From contig NZ_FXAZ01000001.1 in assembly GCF_900177815.1 (NCBI RefSeq), forward strand, positions 1,426,001-1,490,000: a stretch of 64,000 nucleotides of DNA. The letters run 5' to 3'. This DNA is from Paenibacillus aquistagni (lineage in GTDB: Bacteria > Bacillota > Bacilli > Paenibacillales > Paenibacillaceae). This document shows, piece after piece, positions 45,125-53,793 of this stretch (within the stretch, counting starts at the first letter, position 1; every line of letters starts with the position of its first letter). The notes beneath the pieces are model-generated. The model ran no database searches. It was not told the origin of the DNA and saw only the letters and a program-made list of their open reading frames with translations. The position numbers were made by a program, and so were the translations under genes.

Positions 45125-45215
45125 CTATTATTTTTTCATATTGAAAACGGTGAATAAGTTTAGCCCATCATTCACATGATAAAGCTTGGCTAACAAATAA
45201 AGGAGGAGAATCTCT

Positions 45216-45548
45216 ATGCATTCTCATACACAACAAATTCGTCAGGCTGTCGAGCAGCTTATTCAACAAACCAATCAAGCAAGCGCGAAGTATCAACAAC
45301 TCATGCAGCAAGAACTTCAAAATGTTCAGCAGTTGGAGATGCTCGCACAACGTGAAAGACAAGCAGCACAAATGATTCAAACTGCACTGCAAGGACACCA
45401 AGTTGCCATCAACCAAATGCAGCATATCTTGCAGGAATGCAGTCATATTGAGTCCACACATACTGCTAACCCTTACACGCATGTTTATCAGCAGCCGATG
45501 AGCGCACAAGCATCCACTTACATGCCGCAGTCCTACACGAACCACTGA
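45216..45548 (+). CDS. Small Gln-rich helical protein of unknown function
   Basis: A 110-residue protein, almost entirely helical up to residue 80, with a very high Gln content and repeated short heptad-like patterns, then a Tyr/Ser-rich tail. AAAGGAGGAG lies just before the ATG, which strongly supports expression. No signal peptide. A coat-associated or sporulation-related role is possible from composition, but nothing in the sequence proves it. Confidence 0.75.
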   Translation: MHSHTQQIRQAVEQLIQQTNQASAKYQQLMQQELQNVQQLEMLAQRERQAAQMIQTALQGHQVAINQMQHILQECSHIESTHTANPYTHVYQQPMSAQASTYMPQSYTNH

Positions 45549-45680
45549 GCATAAGAGAGGCATCACTCAGCATGTCATTGGGAAGTGCTGCGATTAGAAG
45601 TTCAGTCTGCCATTTAAAATGATGCTTATATAATGATTGTGATGTCTACCAATGATGGACATGGCTATTCATGGATGGCA

Positions 45681-45728
45681 AAAAAAGAGCAGGGCCGTCG
45701 AGTAATCGAGAACGGCCTTGCTCTTTTG
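45681..45728. terminator. Bidirectional intrinsic terminator
   Basis: GAGCAGGGCCGT and ACGGCCTTGCTC pair almost fully around a loop. T residues follow on both strands, so it can end the Gln-rich protein gene (plus) and the DUF4870-like gene (minus). It lies inside a spurious plus-strand frame (45633-45956). Confidence 0.85.
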
Positions 45729-45900
45729 ATTTGGAAGCATCATGCAAACAATAAACTGCGATATATCGTCATCAATCCATGTGTAGCTGCTGCCCATCCT
45801 AAAGCTGCTCATCACGTACACGAAGCAAGCCGTAATCTATTCGTAACAACTTTTATTCATGACAAGCAAAATGAAAGCATCGCGAAGCTTTATGTCGAGA

Positions 45901-46221
45901 CTACATCCCTATATACGTATTTGAACGATTCGTATGATTCTTCCGAGCAGCGCTAAACAACAGCACAATGCCTGTGACAATATGCATAATCATGCCTACG
46001 ATCGGAATCCAGGCGATAAGAGAGGTCACAATCCCGAGAGCAGATCCATACTTCGGCTCATTTTCCTTGGAAGATAGAATCCATGTGATGACATGCAGGA
46101 TAAACATAATGACTAAAGGGGCGTAGGCTGTAGAAATAATGATCAACCCGCCTAATACCGGTATTCCAAGGAACACCTCGCATGCTCCTGTAATCCATTT
46201 CATTATTTTTGCATTTGTCAT
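45901..46221 (-). CDS. DUF4870-like small membrane protein
   Basis: About 106 residues with three hydrophobic segments (FLGIPVLGGLIIISTAYAPLV type start, FILHVITWILSS, then LIAWIPIVGMIMHIVTGIVLLF). The spacing and the final I-V-G-x-I helix are like DUF4870/TMEM-type proteins. The ATG at 46221 has GGGGAG six bases upstream. Function unknown. Confidence 0.7.
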   Translation of the reverse strand: MTNAKIMKWITGACEVFLGIPVLGGLIIISTAYAPLVIMFILHVITWILSSKENEPKYGSALGIVTSLIAWIPIVGMIMHIVTGIVLLFSAARKNHTNRSNTYIGM

Positions 46222-46358
46222 CCAATACTCCCCTATTCCATCTTTAGAATCAACTCTTACCCTTACCTTCCCCATTCGTCTGCATCATTTTGCTAAGCTG
46301 CCAACAATGTTATCCTCTCTCTTCACCACTTCCCTCATTGTATGAGAAGATCGATCGA

Positions 46359-46883
46359 TTATTCGTTGGAGTTGTTTCGTCCATTATGAAATGTTATCGC
46401 CGTGCCCGGCAAATCATCATAAATACCTTCTACGTCATGATGCACCGTGTATTCGTTAAGGGTATACTCGGATACCACCTTCGTCCAAAAAGCGTAGGAA
46501 CCTGGATTATGCGGATGCATTGTTAGCTCCCAGTGGCCTTTAAAGCGATCAAATACTTGTTTTGCCGCCGCTGAACCTACACCTAATTTCCGATACTTCC
46601 TCATTACAAAAAACTCTCCGACAAAATAAGCATCCACGTCCTTTAGAATGTAACAGTAATCACAGATCAGCACAAAACCGGCTAATTTCCCATCTACTTT
46701 AATGAAGAAAGGAGATCGCTTCTCTTGTGTCCAATAGTAATCCAAGTACGAATAGCCATATCGTCCATACGCATTGATATCCTTCCCCGTAAACTCTGAA
46801 AAATCATATTCGTACAATTCGATGAGCTGGCTTAAGATCGATTTTTCTTCTTCCAAGACAGGCACAATTTCAATATGCAGCAT
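46359..46883 (-). CDS. GNAT-family N-acetyltransferase
   Basis: About 174 residues of the GNAT fold. VGEFFVMRKYRKLGVGSAAA is the acetyl-CoA-binding motif A, and WELTMHPHNPGSYAFWTKV is the typical C-terminal part. The ATG at 46883 is preferred because TGAGG lies nine bases upstream. The substrate is unknown. Confidence 0.85.
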   Translation of the reverse strand: MLHIEIVPVLEEEKSILSQLIELYEYDFSEFTGKDINAYGRYGYSYLDYYWTQEKRSPFFIKVDGKLAGFVLICDYCYILKDVDAYFVGEFFVMRKYRKLGVGSAAAKQVFDRFKGHWELTMHPHNPGSYAFWTKVVSEYTLNEYTVHHDVEGIYDDLPGTAITFHNGRNNSNE

Positions 46884-47030
46884 CAGCTGTAACCTCACAT
46901 TTTCTCTATTAGATATGTATAAAGTGTATCAGCTTCTAGCTGAACATAGTATGGAATCATCATTTACATATGATTTTTCTAAGTGGAGCGACGAAAGAGA
47001 TAATGGACGTCAACGAGTTTCTCTACATTT

Positions 47031-47063
47031 AAAAACCGCATGCTCTCATACGAGAACATGCGG
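47031..47063 (-). terminator. Intrinsic terminator after the queuosine-precursor transporter gene
   Basis: On the minus strand, CCGCATG and CATGCGG pair around a 14-base partly paired loop and TTTTT follows. Confidence 0.82.
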
Positions 47064-47071
47064 CAAATGAA

Positions 47072-47752
47072 TCAGCTCTTCACCTGAAAGCTGCGTGCCA
47101 AGTATAGAGCTGGCGTGGAAGCAACGGACACGACAAATTTAAGCAAATACGTCGTAAGGAAGATATCAAACCAAACATCCCAAGTATAGACACCTGCAAA
47201 GGCAATCGTACAAAATACGGCAGAGTCGATGAGCTGACTAATGCCTGTGCTGCCGTTGCTGCGAATCCAAAGCTGGTTCGGCTTGTTGAACCACTTTTTA
47301 ATTAGTGTGTACAATCGGACATCAAGGAACTGGCTAACGAAGTATGCAGACAAGCTCCCAAGCGCAAGACGCGGCATCAAGCCAAAGATTGTCGATAGAG
47401 CGGACTGTGCTTCCATGCCTGATTCGTGAGGCTGGAAGACCAATGCCATCTGCATCATAATCGTTGTCATAATCAGCGTAAAGAAGCCGAACCATACTGC
47501 TTTCTTCGCTTCCTTCTCTCCGTATTTCTCATTCAACAGGTCACTTGTCATATAAATGGTCCCGTAAATCGTATTGCCTAATGTCATGACAAAGCCAAAC
47601 ATTTCAATATTTTTAGTAACCTGAATGTTAGCAATGACTGTGGCAACACCAATCCAAGCATACAGCCCTACCTTGCCAAATGCGCGATAGCAAATTAAAA
47701 ACAAGGTGAAATTAACGAGGGCAAAACATACCCCAAACAGCAAGTTGAACAA
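47072..47752 (-). CDS. Queuosine precursor transporter (YhhQ family)
   Basis: A 226-residue membrane protein with six to seven hydrophobic helices and the family motif TMTLGN-like region (FVMTLGNTIYGTIYMTSDLL followed by NEKYG). YhhQ-type proteins import preQ0/preQ1 for queuosine. The start is TTG with GGAGGAG upstream. A preQ1-I riboswitch overlaps the ribosome-binding region, strongly supporting the function. Confidence 0.9.
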   Translation of the reverse strand: MFNLLFGVCFALVNFTLFLICYRAFGKVGLYAWIGVATVIANIQVTKNIEMFGFVMTLGNTIYGTIYMTSDLLNEKYGEKEAKKAVWFGFFTLIMTTIMMQMALVFQPHESGMEAQSALSTIFGLMPRLALGSLSAYFVSQFLDVRLYTLIKKWFNKPNQLWIRSNGSTGISQLIDSAVFCTIAFAGVYTWDVWFDIFLTTYLLKFVVSVASTPALYLARSFQVKS

Positions 47753-47764
47753 AGTTGTCTCTCC

Positions 47765-47803
47765 TCCTAGTTTTGATAACGCGGGATGGTTACGAACCGC
47801 GGC
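47765..47803 (-). ncRNA. preQ1-I riboswitch, translational type
   Basis: On the minus strand, stem CCGCGG/CCCGCG encloses the loop TTCGTAACCAT, and the A-rich tail TTATCAAAACTAGG runs into the Shine-Dalgarno GGAGG. The layout, including GTAACC and the AAAAC-AGG tail, closely follows the small preQ1-I aptamer of Thermoanaerobacter type. Ligand binding would hide the ribosome-binding site of the transporter gene. Confidence 0.82.
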
Positions 47804-48008
47804 CTTGACCTCTTTTTTGTCAAAGCAGATATCAATATAACATAGTTAACAAGAAGTTGCTAGTCTTGTGAAAAATTTATCTTGATAAGTAAATGAGATC
47901 AACGTAGTAAGCAAATGCGTACAAAAAGCCAAATAACTAGAACCCATTTATATCTCGCCACATACATTAGCCTATACAATGTTTGTGATAAAGGAGATGA
48001 AATCAACG

Positions 48009-48380
48009 ATGTATCCTTATCCGCGAGGAATGGTGTACGGCTACGCTCACCCTGAGCAGCAGCATGGTCAACAGATGTATCGAGCAGAATTGTTTCCCTC
48101 CACAGCTACTAGAGTCAAAGACATAGGTAATGGATACAAGCTATTTCAATGGGAACAAGAAAAGATCTTGCGTACAAATTACACCAATTATTTTTTAAAT
48201 GCTCCTTCAGGATCCATCATTATTAATGCTGGATATACATGCTATACATCAATTCCTCTGAACATTTTAACAAATACGGTGCTATCTGAATCAACATGGA
48301 CTTTTCTTATACAAAACCCTTCTATGATGGATGCTGATATTGGCTTTGCACTGATGACTAAACAACTTACAGTGAATTAG
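48009..48380 (+). CDS. Small protein of unknown function
   Basis: A 123-residue protein with a Tyr/Pro/Gln-rich start (YPYPRGMVYGYAHPEQQ) and a more ordered remainder. No signal peptide or known domain is visible. AAAGGAG upstream of the ATG at 48009 supports it; the frame to 47979 is not used. It is followed by a terminator. Confidence 0.65.
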   Translation: MYPYPRGMVYGYAHPEQQHGQQMYRAELFPSTATRVKDIGNGYKLFQWEQEKILRTNYTNYFLNAPSGSIIINAGYTCYTSIPLNILTNTVLSESTWTFLIQNPSMMDADIGFALMTKQLTVN

Positions 48381-48394
48381 ATGAAGATGAACAA

Positions 48395-48423
48395 AGCCCC
48401 AGAAGCCTAACGGCTCTGGGGCT
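48395..48423. terminator. Terminator between the small protein gene and glnA
   Basis: AGCCCCAGA-AGCC and GGCTCTGGGGCT form a strong stem with a 4-base loop; CTTTG follows on the minus strand, ending glnA. It may work in both directions. Confidence 0.85.
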
Positions 48424-48430
48424 GAATAAA

Positions 48431-49759
48431 TTAATATAAGGTCATGTATTGATCACGTTCCCATTGATGAACTTGTGTTCTATACATATCCCACTCGATT
48501 TCTTTTAGCTCAAAGAAATGCTGGAGGGCATGATCGCCAAGTGCTTCACAGATCGTCTCATCGCGAAGCAGCTCATCCAAGGCTTCCTTCAAGCTTGCAG
48601 GCAAGCTCGGAATGCCTTCTGCGATGCGCTCTTCTTCTGTCATCACATAGATATTGCGGTCTGTTGGAGCTGGAAGCCCCATTTGCTGCTTGATGCCGTC
48701 CAAGCCTGCTTTCAGAATAACCGCAAGCACCAAGTACGGGTTAGCGGATGGATCTGGATTGCGCACTTCAATACGTGTGCTAAGGCCACGGGAAGAAGGT
48801 ATGCGAATCATTGGACTGCGGTTGCTTGCCGACCAAGCAACATAGCAAGGTGCTTCATATCCCGGTACAAGTCGTTTGTAGGAATTGACCGTAGGGTTAG
48901 AGATCGCTGCAAAGCTGCGTGCATGCTTCATAATACCGGCCATGAAGTAGCGCGCATCCTTGCTCAAGCCAAGAGAATCTGACTCGTCAACAAATGCGTT
49001 CTCTGCGCCTTGGAACAAAGAGATGTTGCAGTGCATACCAGAACCGTTCACGCCAAACAATGGCTTCGCCATAAAGGTTGCATGAAGACCATGCTGTCGA
49101 GCAATCGTCTTCACGACAAGCTTGAAGGTTTGGATTTGGTCAGCTGCTTTGATCGCATCTGCGTATTTGAAGTCGATCTCGTGCTGCCCAGGAGCAACCT
49201 CATGGTGAGAAGCTTCAATTTCAAAGCCCATTTCCTCAAGCTTCAATACGATCTCACGGCGGCAGTTCTCACCAAGATCCGTAGGAGCCAAATCGAAATA
49301 TCCACCTTGGTCATTCAATTCAGTCGTTGGGTTACCTTTTTCATCTGTCTTGAACAAGAAGAACTCCGGCTCAGGACCAACATTCATCGCGGTAAAGCCC
49401 ATTTCTTCCGCTTCTTTTAGTGCACGCTTCAAAATGCCGCGAGGGCAGCCTGCAAACGGTGTGCCATCTGGCATGTACACGTCACAGATCATGCGAGCGA
49501 CACGGTCTTCTGTCACCCACGGGAAGATTACCCAAGTATCCAGATCAGGAACCAAATACATGTCAGATTCCTCAATACGAACGTAACCTTCGATGGAAGA
49601 GCCATCAAACATCATTTTGTTGTCGAGTGCTTTTTGAAGTTGACTCGTAGGAATTTCTACGTTCTTGATCGTTCCAAGCAAGTCTGTAAATTGCAGACGA
49701 ATGAAACGAACATTCTGTTCTTTGGCAATGCGAATAATATCCTCTTTTGTGTAACCCAC
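48431..49759 (-). CDS. glnA: Glutamine synthetase type I
   Basis: A 442-residue glutamine synthetase that joins ammonia to glutamate with ATP. Signatures are [12 protein letters not shown], the ATP region [14 protein letters not shown] and [13 protein letters not shown]. The length and lack of an adenylylation loop fit the Firmicute GSI-alpha type, which is controlled by glutamine feedback and binds GlnR. The GTG at 49759 is preferred because AAGGAG precedes it by 9 bases and the start MGYTKEDI matches relatives. It follows glnR. Confidence 0.96.
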   Translation of the reverse strand: MGYTKEDIIRIAKEQNVRFIRLQFTDLLGTIKNVEIPTSQLQKALDNKMMFDGSSIEGYVRIEESDMYLVPDLDTWVIFPWVTEDRVARMICDVYMPDGTPFAGCPRGILKRALKEAEEMGFTAMNVGPEPEFFLFKTDEKGNPTTELNDQGGYFDLAPTDLGENCRREIVLKLEEMGFEIEASHHEVAPGQHEIDFKYADAIKAADQIQTFKLVVKTIARQHGLHATFMAKPLFGVNGSGMHCNISLFQGAENAFVDESDSLGLSKDARYFMAGIMKHARSFAAISNPTVNSYKRLVPGYEAPCYVAWSASNRSPMIRIPSSRGLSTRIEVRNPDPSANPYLVLAVILKAGLDGIKQQMGLPAPTDRNIYVMTEEERIAEGIPSLPASLKEALDELLRDETICEALGDHALQHFFELKEIEWDMYRTQVHQWERDQYMTLY

Positions 49760-49823
49760 GGCATACAACTCCTTTTAGCATGGAATGCTAGAATAGAATG
49801 ACTAGAATGAATTAGGACTACTG

Positions 49824-50234
49824 CTATTTAGTAAAAAAACGAGACAGCTCTCCTTGAATCAAAGATACCTGCCCCGGTCTTTTGCCGGTCATTAGTTGCT
49901 GCTTCAAGATGCGATGCAGCTGCATATCGGACAGCTCCTTGCGCTTTGTCTCCGTATCATCATTGAGAACCGTCGCCTCATCAGAGCCTTTCGTCACCGG
50001 GTTAAGCATCTGCTTAATCCCGGCAATATTTACGCCTTTTTCGATTAAAGCCTTGATCTCCAACAAGCGTTCCACATCATTGAAAGAGAACAGGCGTTGG
50101 TTCCCTGACGTTCGCGCTGGCATAATGAGTTCATGCTGCTCATAGTACCGAATTTGACGCGCGGTCAAATCAGTCAGCTTCATCACGATGCCGATCGGAA
50201 ACAACGCCATATTTCTACGAATCTCATCACCCAT
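49824..50234 (-). CDS. glnR: GlnR, MerR-family nitrogen regulator
   Basis: A 136-residue repressor. The MerR-type winged helix starts at about 16 (MKLTDLTARQIRYYEQHELI, then SGNQRLFSFNDVERLLEIK), and the C-terminal tail ends KRPGQVSLIQGELSRFF, the segment that contacts feedback-inhibited glutamine synthetase. It is immediately upstream of glnA in the usual glnRA order. A GlnR box and a strong promoter precede it. Confidence 0.95.
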   Translation of the reverse strand: MGDEIRRNMALFPIGIVMKLTDLTARQIRYYEQHELIMPARTSGNQRLFSFNDVERLLEIKALIEKGVNIAGIKQMLNPVTKGSDEATVLNDDTETKRKELSDMQLHRILKQQLMTGKRPGQVSLIQGELSRFFTK

Positions 50235-50277
50235 CGCTCATCAACCTTTCTCATCAAGAATACCAATCTTTTTTACC

Positions 50278-50306
50278 ATTCTACTCCTCGGGAGCATAAG
50301 TGTCAA
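50278..50306 (-). promoter_or_regulatory. glnR promoter
   Basis: On the minus strand, a perfect TTGACA (50301-50306), a 17-base spacer and TAGAAT (50278-50283) match the vegetative consensus at 11 of 12 positions. Confidence 0.82.
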
Positions 50307-50310
50307 GTTA

Positions 50311-50327
50311 TGTTAGAATAACTCACA
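50311..50327. promoter_or_regulatory. GlnR-binding site
   Basis: TGTTA-GAATAAC-TCACA fits the GlnR/TnrA consensus TGTNA-N7-TNACA at every fixed position. It lies just upstream of the glnR -35. Confidence 0.8.
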
Positions 50328-50441
50328 ACCATTTTTCGGAGATTATTTTCCCACATTCATCCATTCATTCTATCCGTCCAAAAGGAGCGGCTAAGCCTTC
50401 CTCAAGCCATTGTTGTCCAACAACCAAAGCGGATCTAACCC

Positions 50442-51710
50442 TTATTCGTTCGACGACAAAACAAGCAGCTTGCGATCTAGCATGGTCTGGAGCGCTATCA
50501 ATGCACCAAGCTTGGCATGGGCATAAGTTAATCCACCCTGCATATAGGCCGTATAGGGCTCTCGAATCGGAGCATCTGCCGACAGCTCTAAGCTGCCGCC
50601 TTGAATGAAGGTTCCTGCAGCCATGATAACAGGATGCTCATAACCCGGCATATCCCATGGCTCAGGAACGACATGTGCATCAACAGCCGAAGCGCGTTGA
50701 ATCCCCTGTACAAAAGCAATCAGCTGGCCTGCCGTATCGAATCGCAGTGCCTGGATCAAATCCGTTCGCGGCGTCGACCAATGCGGCGACGTCTCATAAC
50801 CAAGCTCTTCAAACAGCGCTGCGGCAAACACACTGCCTCTAACCGCTTGTCCCACCATGGCAGGTGCTAAGAACAACCCTTGATACATATAGCGTGTTGC
50901 CCCAAGCATCGCTCCTACTTCCGCACCAATTCCCGGTGCCGTTAAGCGCTGGGCAGCCTTGTCTACAAGATCTCGTCTGCCTGCAATGTAGCCGCCAGTC
51001 GGAGCAATGCCCCCGCCAGGGTTTTTAATTAATGAACCTGCAATAAGATCTACACCGACATCCGTTGGCTCATTGAGCTCGGTAAATTCACCATAGCAGT
51101 TGTCGGCAAACACAATGAGATCATGGCGAAGCTCCTTCACCCGCTTCACCATCTCGCCGATCTGCTCAACAGTAAAGGACGCGCGCCAGTCATATCCTCT
51201 GGAACGCTGAATGCCGATCACCTTGGTGCGTTCGTTAACCGCTGCTTGAACCTTGTTCCAGTCCACGCTGCCGTCTGGAAGCAGATCGACCATGTTCACT
51301 TTGATGCCCCAATCAGCAAGTGATCCATTGCCGTCATTCTCCTTGCCGATCACTTTATGTAGCGTGTCATAAGGAGATCCTGTGATATACAGCAGCTCGT
51401 CGCCTGGGCGAAGCACGGCAAACAAGGCCGTAGCTATCGTATGTGTTCCTGATGCAAAATGCGGACGAACAAGAGCAGCCTCAGCCCCAAACACCTCGGC
51501 ATATACCTCATCCAGTACTTCTCTGCCTCGATCGTTATAGCCATATCCAGTAGAGTCTGCGAAGTGATAATCGCTAACCTTGTGCTTTTGAAAAGCTTGG
51601 ATGACCTTCCATTGGTTTCGTTCCGCAATATGCTCAATATGACGAGTCATCGAAGCTATTTTTTGTTCTACTTTCGTTTCCATCTCAAGAAGTTCAGGTG
51701 TCCAATTCAT
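50442..51710 (-). CDS. YnbB-like PLP enzyme (methionine gamma-lyase/aluminium-resistance family)
   Basis: About 422 residues of the Cys/Met-metabolism PLP fold family. HFASGTHTIATALFAVLRPG begins the PLP-binding region, and GSLIKNPGGGIAPTGGYIAG contains the probable PLP lysine. The family is annotated as aluminium-resistance or YnbB proteins; the true substrate is unclear. The ATG at 51710 matches relatives, and the longer frame to 51905 would run through a terminator. Its place between spoVK and glnR is conserved in Bacillus. Confidence 0.87.
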   Translation of the reverse strand: MNWTPELLEMETKVEQKIASMTRHIEHIAERNQWKVIQAFQKHKVSDYHFADSTGYGYNDRGREVLDEVYAEVFGAEAALVRPHFASGTHTIATALFAVLRPGDELLYITGSPYDTLHKVIGKENDGNGSLADWGIKVNMVDLLPDGSVDWNKVQAAVNERTKVIGIQRSRGYDWRASFTVEQIGEMVKRVKELRHDLIVFADNCYGEFTELNEPTDVGVDLIAGSLIKNPGGGIAPTGGYIAGRRDLVDKAAQRLTAPGIGAEVGAMLGATRYMYQGLFLAPAMVGQAVRGSVFAAALFEELGYETSPHWSTPRTDLIQALRFDTAGQLIAFVQGIQRASAVDAHVVPEPWDMPGYEHPVIMAAGTFIQGGSLELSADAPIREPYTAYMQGGLTYAHAKLGALIALQTMLDRKLLVLSSNE

Positions 51711-51821
51711 TTCGTCTACGTTTCCCCTTGCTAAATTGAATTCATCATTACGCATGCGCACCATAAACGCCTCTGCCGACCATCCGCAGCAGTGAGATAA
51801 CGCTTGCCCCTGCCTATAACG

Positions 51822-51852
51822 AAAAGCCCCCACGTCAAGACGACGTGGGAGC
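51822..51852 (-). terminator. Intrinsic terminator after spoVK
   Basis: On the minus strand, GCTCCCACGTC and GACGTGGGGGC pair around a 5-base loop and TTTT follows. It separates spoVK from the ynbB-like gene. Confidence 0.88.
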
Positions 51853-51915
51853 ACGCGGTCTGTATGCAAGCGAACGCATCCGCTGGATGCAGCATGCACT
51901 TGCAAACAGTATACC

Positions 51916-52899
51916 TTATTTGCGCTCTGATTTTAAATCTTCGGCGTGCAAAGTCATCAATTCGAGCTTGCCAGGCGATTGCTCCGGGTACAAAGACAAG
52001 AGGCGTACAGCTTGATTGCGCATCGCTTTTTCCATCAGATTGCGAACAAATCTTGCATTGCTGAAGAGATGCGGCGACATCACCTTTTCTTCCAAGATCA
52101 TGTCCTTTAGCAGCGCCAAGGTTTGCGGCATTAACACATAGTCCTGGTCCTTCGCCATAGTCTCTGCAATCTGCAGCAGCTGATCGACGTGATAATCGGG
52201 AAAATCAATATGAATGGGGAAGCGTGAAGGAAGACCTGAGTTCGTCTGGATTAGCGAATCCATTTCATCGGAATAACCTGCTAGAATCAGCACAAATTGA
52301 TTCTTGTGATCCTCCATCGCCTTCACCAGCGTATCAACCGCTTCCTTGCCAAAGTCTTTCTCCCCGCCGCGAGCTAAGCTATAGGCCTCGTCGATAAACA
52401 ATACGCCGCCCATTGACTTTTTAAGCAAATCCCTCGTCTTCTGAGCAGTATGCCCAATATACTCACCCACTAGGTCGGCCCGCTCCGCTTCAATCAGATG
52501 GCCTTTGCTTAAGATGCCAAGCTGTTGAAACATCTTGGCCATAATGCGTGCCACAGTCGTCTTTCCTGTACCGGGATTGCCCTTGAACAGCATATGATAC
52601 ACTTGATTGGAACTTGCAAGCCCCGCCTGCTCGCGCCTGCGATTCATCTGAATCATGGCGTACAGCTCAAATGCAATGTCCTTAATATGCTGAAGACCTA
52701 TCAATCGATCAAATTCCTTATTAATCTCCGCAAACGTATGATGCCTTTCCAAATCTATGCCCGTTGAGCTTTTTTCGATTTCTGTGCTTAATGCTTGCGG
52801 TGGATCATACGGCCTAAGCACCACATTAATTTGACGAGACGGTCGGTTCTGAGATACCACATCGGTCGAAGCCTGGGCCGCCTGAGAACGACTATGCAT
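51916..52899 (-). CDS. spoVK: Stage V sporulation protein K, AAA ATPase
   Basis: About 327 residues. The CbxX/CfqX-type AAA domain has Walker A FKGNPGTGKTTVARIMAKM, Walker B GVLFIDEAYSLARGG and the arginine region SNARFVRNLMEKAMRNQ. It acts in the mother cell during sporulation in Bacillus, in spore maturation. The ATG at 52899 has GAGGGTGAG upstream and is preferred to 52950. It directly precedes the ynbB-like gene, as in Bacillus. Confidence 0.92.
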   Translation of the reverse strand: MHSRSQAAQASTDVVSQNRPSRQINVVLRPYDPPQALSTEIEKSSTGIDLERHHTFAEINKEFDRLIGLQHIKDIAFELYAMIQMNRRREQAGLASSNQVYHMLFKGNPGTGKTTVARIMAKMFQQLGILSKGHLIEAERADLVGEYIGHTAQKTRDLLKKSMGGVLFIDEAYSLARGGEKDFGKEAVDTLVKAMEDHKNQFVLILAGYSDEMDSLIQTNSGLPSRFPIHIDFPDYHVDQLLQIAETMAKDQDYVLMPQTLALLKDMILEEKVMSPHLFSNARFVRNLMEKAMRNQAVRLLSLYPEQSPGKLELMTLHAEDLKSERK

Positions 52900-52999
52900 A
52901 AGACTCACCCTCTCACATTCATAAACATGCTTAGAGCCACTTCTATTCACACTTCACTATAGCAAGCATATTCTATCTATTCTCAGGTTATTAAAAGAG

Positions 53000-53656
53000 T
53001 TACAGCCACAGCTCGTCCCATTTCCACTTTGTGTAGGCAAGTGTCTCGCGGCTGAAGTACCATAAATGGTTCATCACCCTGCTTGTAACGGTTTCAATGT
53101 TAATCCGACTATAGTCGAGCTTCTCGGCAATCTCTCTTGCTCTCGTTCCGTGAAAGTCATGTGTAATGATCGTTACCGAGCTGTGCTCTTCGTTCATCGC
53201 AGCCAGAATCGCTTTCGCATTTTGCAAATTCTCAAGTGTGCTCGTCGAATCATTTTCAAGATGAATGTGTTCCGAAGGAACGCCTAAGCTTTCAAGATAA
53301 CGCTTACTGCCTTCAGCCTCAGAATATGGATCACTCGGAGCACCTTTTCCACCCGTAACAATGATCTCCTTGAATCTGCCTTCCTGATACAGTTCAGCCG
53401 TACGCTCCAGCCGCTCTGCCAATCCAGGACTTGGCCGCTCCCCCCACATTGCAGCGCCAAGAACAATCCCTACATCTGTTACCTCTTGAGAAGAGGCTCC
53501 GCCTGCCTTCGAGATTTGGAACTGTGTATAAGCCAGCCAGCCGGCACCTATCAATACGATCACCACGATTGATAATAAGATGTTGCGAACCCACCGTCTC
53601 GCCCTTCCCTTATTGTTTGCCGAGCGGCGAAGTGTTAGCTTATCTTGCTCTCCCAC
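53000..53656 (-). CDS. YdcF-family (DUF218) membrane-anchored protein
   Basis: About 218 residues with an N-terminal membrane helix (ILLSIVVIVLIGAGWLAY) and a DUF218 domain: VGIVLGAAMWGERPSPGLAERL, IIVTGGKGAPSDPYSEAEG, then STSTLENLQNA and VTIITHDFH. Family members act in envelope polysaccharide or vancomycin-resistance-type processes; the activity is unknown. The GTG at 53656 with GGGGAGG upstream is chosen because the longer frame to 53701 begins inside a terminator hairpin. Confidence 0.85.
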   Translation of the reverse strand: MGEQDKLTLRRSANNKGRARRWVRNILLSIVVIVLIGAGWLAYTQFQISKAGGASSQEVTDVGIVLGAAMWGERPSPGLAERLERTAELYQEGRFKEIIVTGGKGAPSDPYSEAEGSKRYLESLGVPSEHIHLENDSTSTLENLQNAKAILAAMNEEHSSVTIITHDFHGTRAREIAEKLDYSRINIETVTSRVMNHLWYFSRETLAYTKWKWDELWL

Positions 53657-53687
53657 CGATTCATGACCTCCCCATGCTGTTGCTTGA

Positions 53688-53720
53688 AAAAAAGAGGACA
53701 CACCAAACCTTGTGTCCTCT
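53688..53720 (-). terminator. Intrinsic terminator after the PBP1A gene
   Basis: On the minus strand, GAGGACACA and TGTGTCCTC pair around a 7-base loop, followed by seven T residues. Confidence 0.9.
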
Positions 53721-53793
53721 CATCGTAGCTGTTACATCTTATAGTCCAACTTATGAACGGCGTACAGCAGTAACACCGCATCTGCGAATCTAC

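Noticed and set aside
45633-45956. Plus-strand frame of 107 codons
   Set aside because: It contains the full bidirectional terminator hairpin at 45681-45728, has no Shine-Dalgarno and overlaps the minus-strand DUF4870-like gene.
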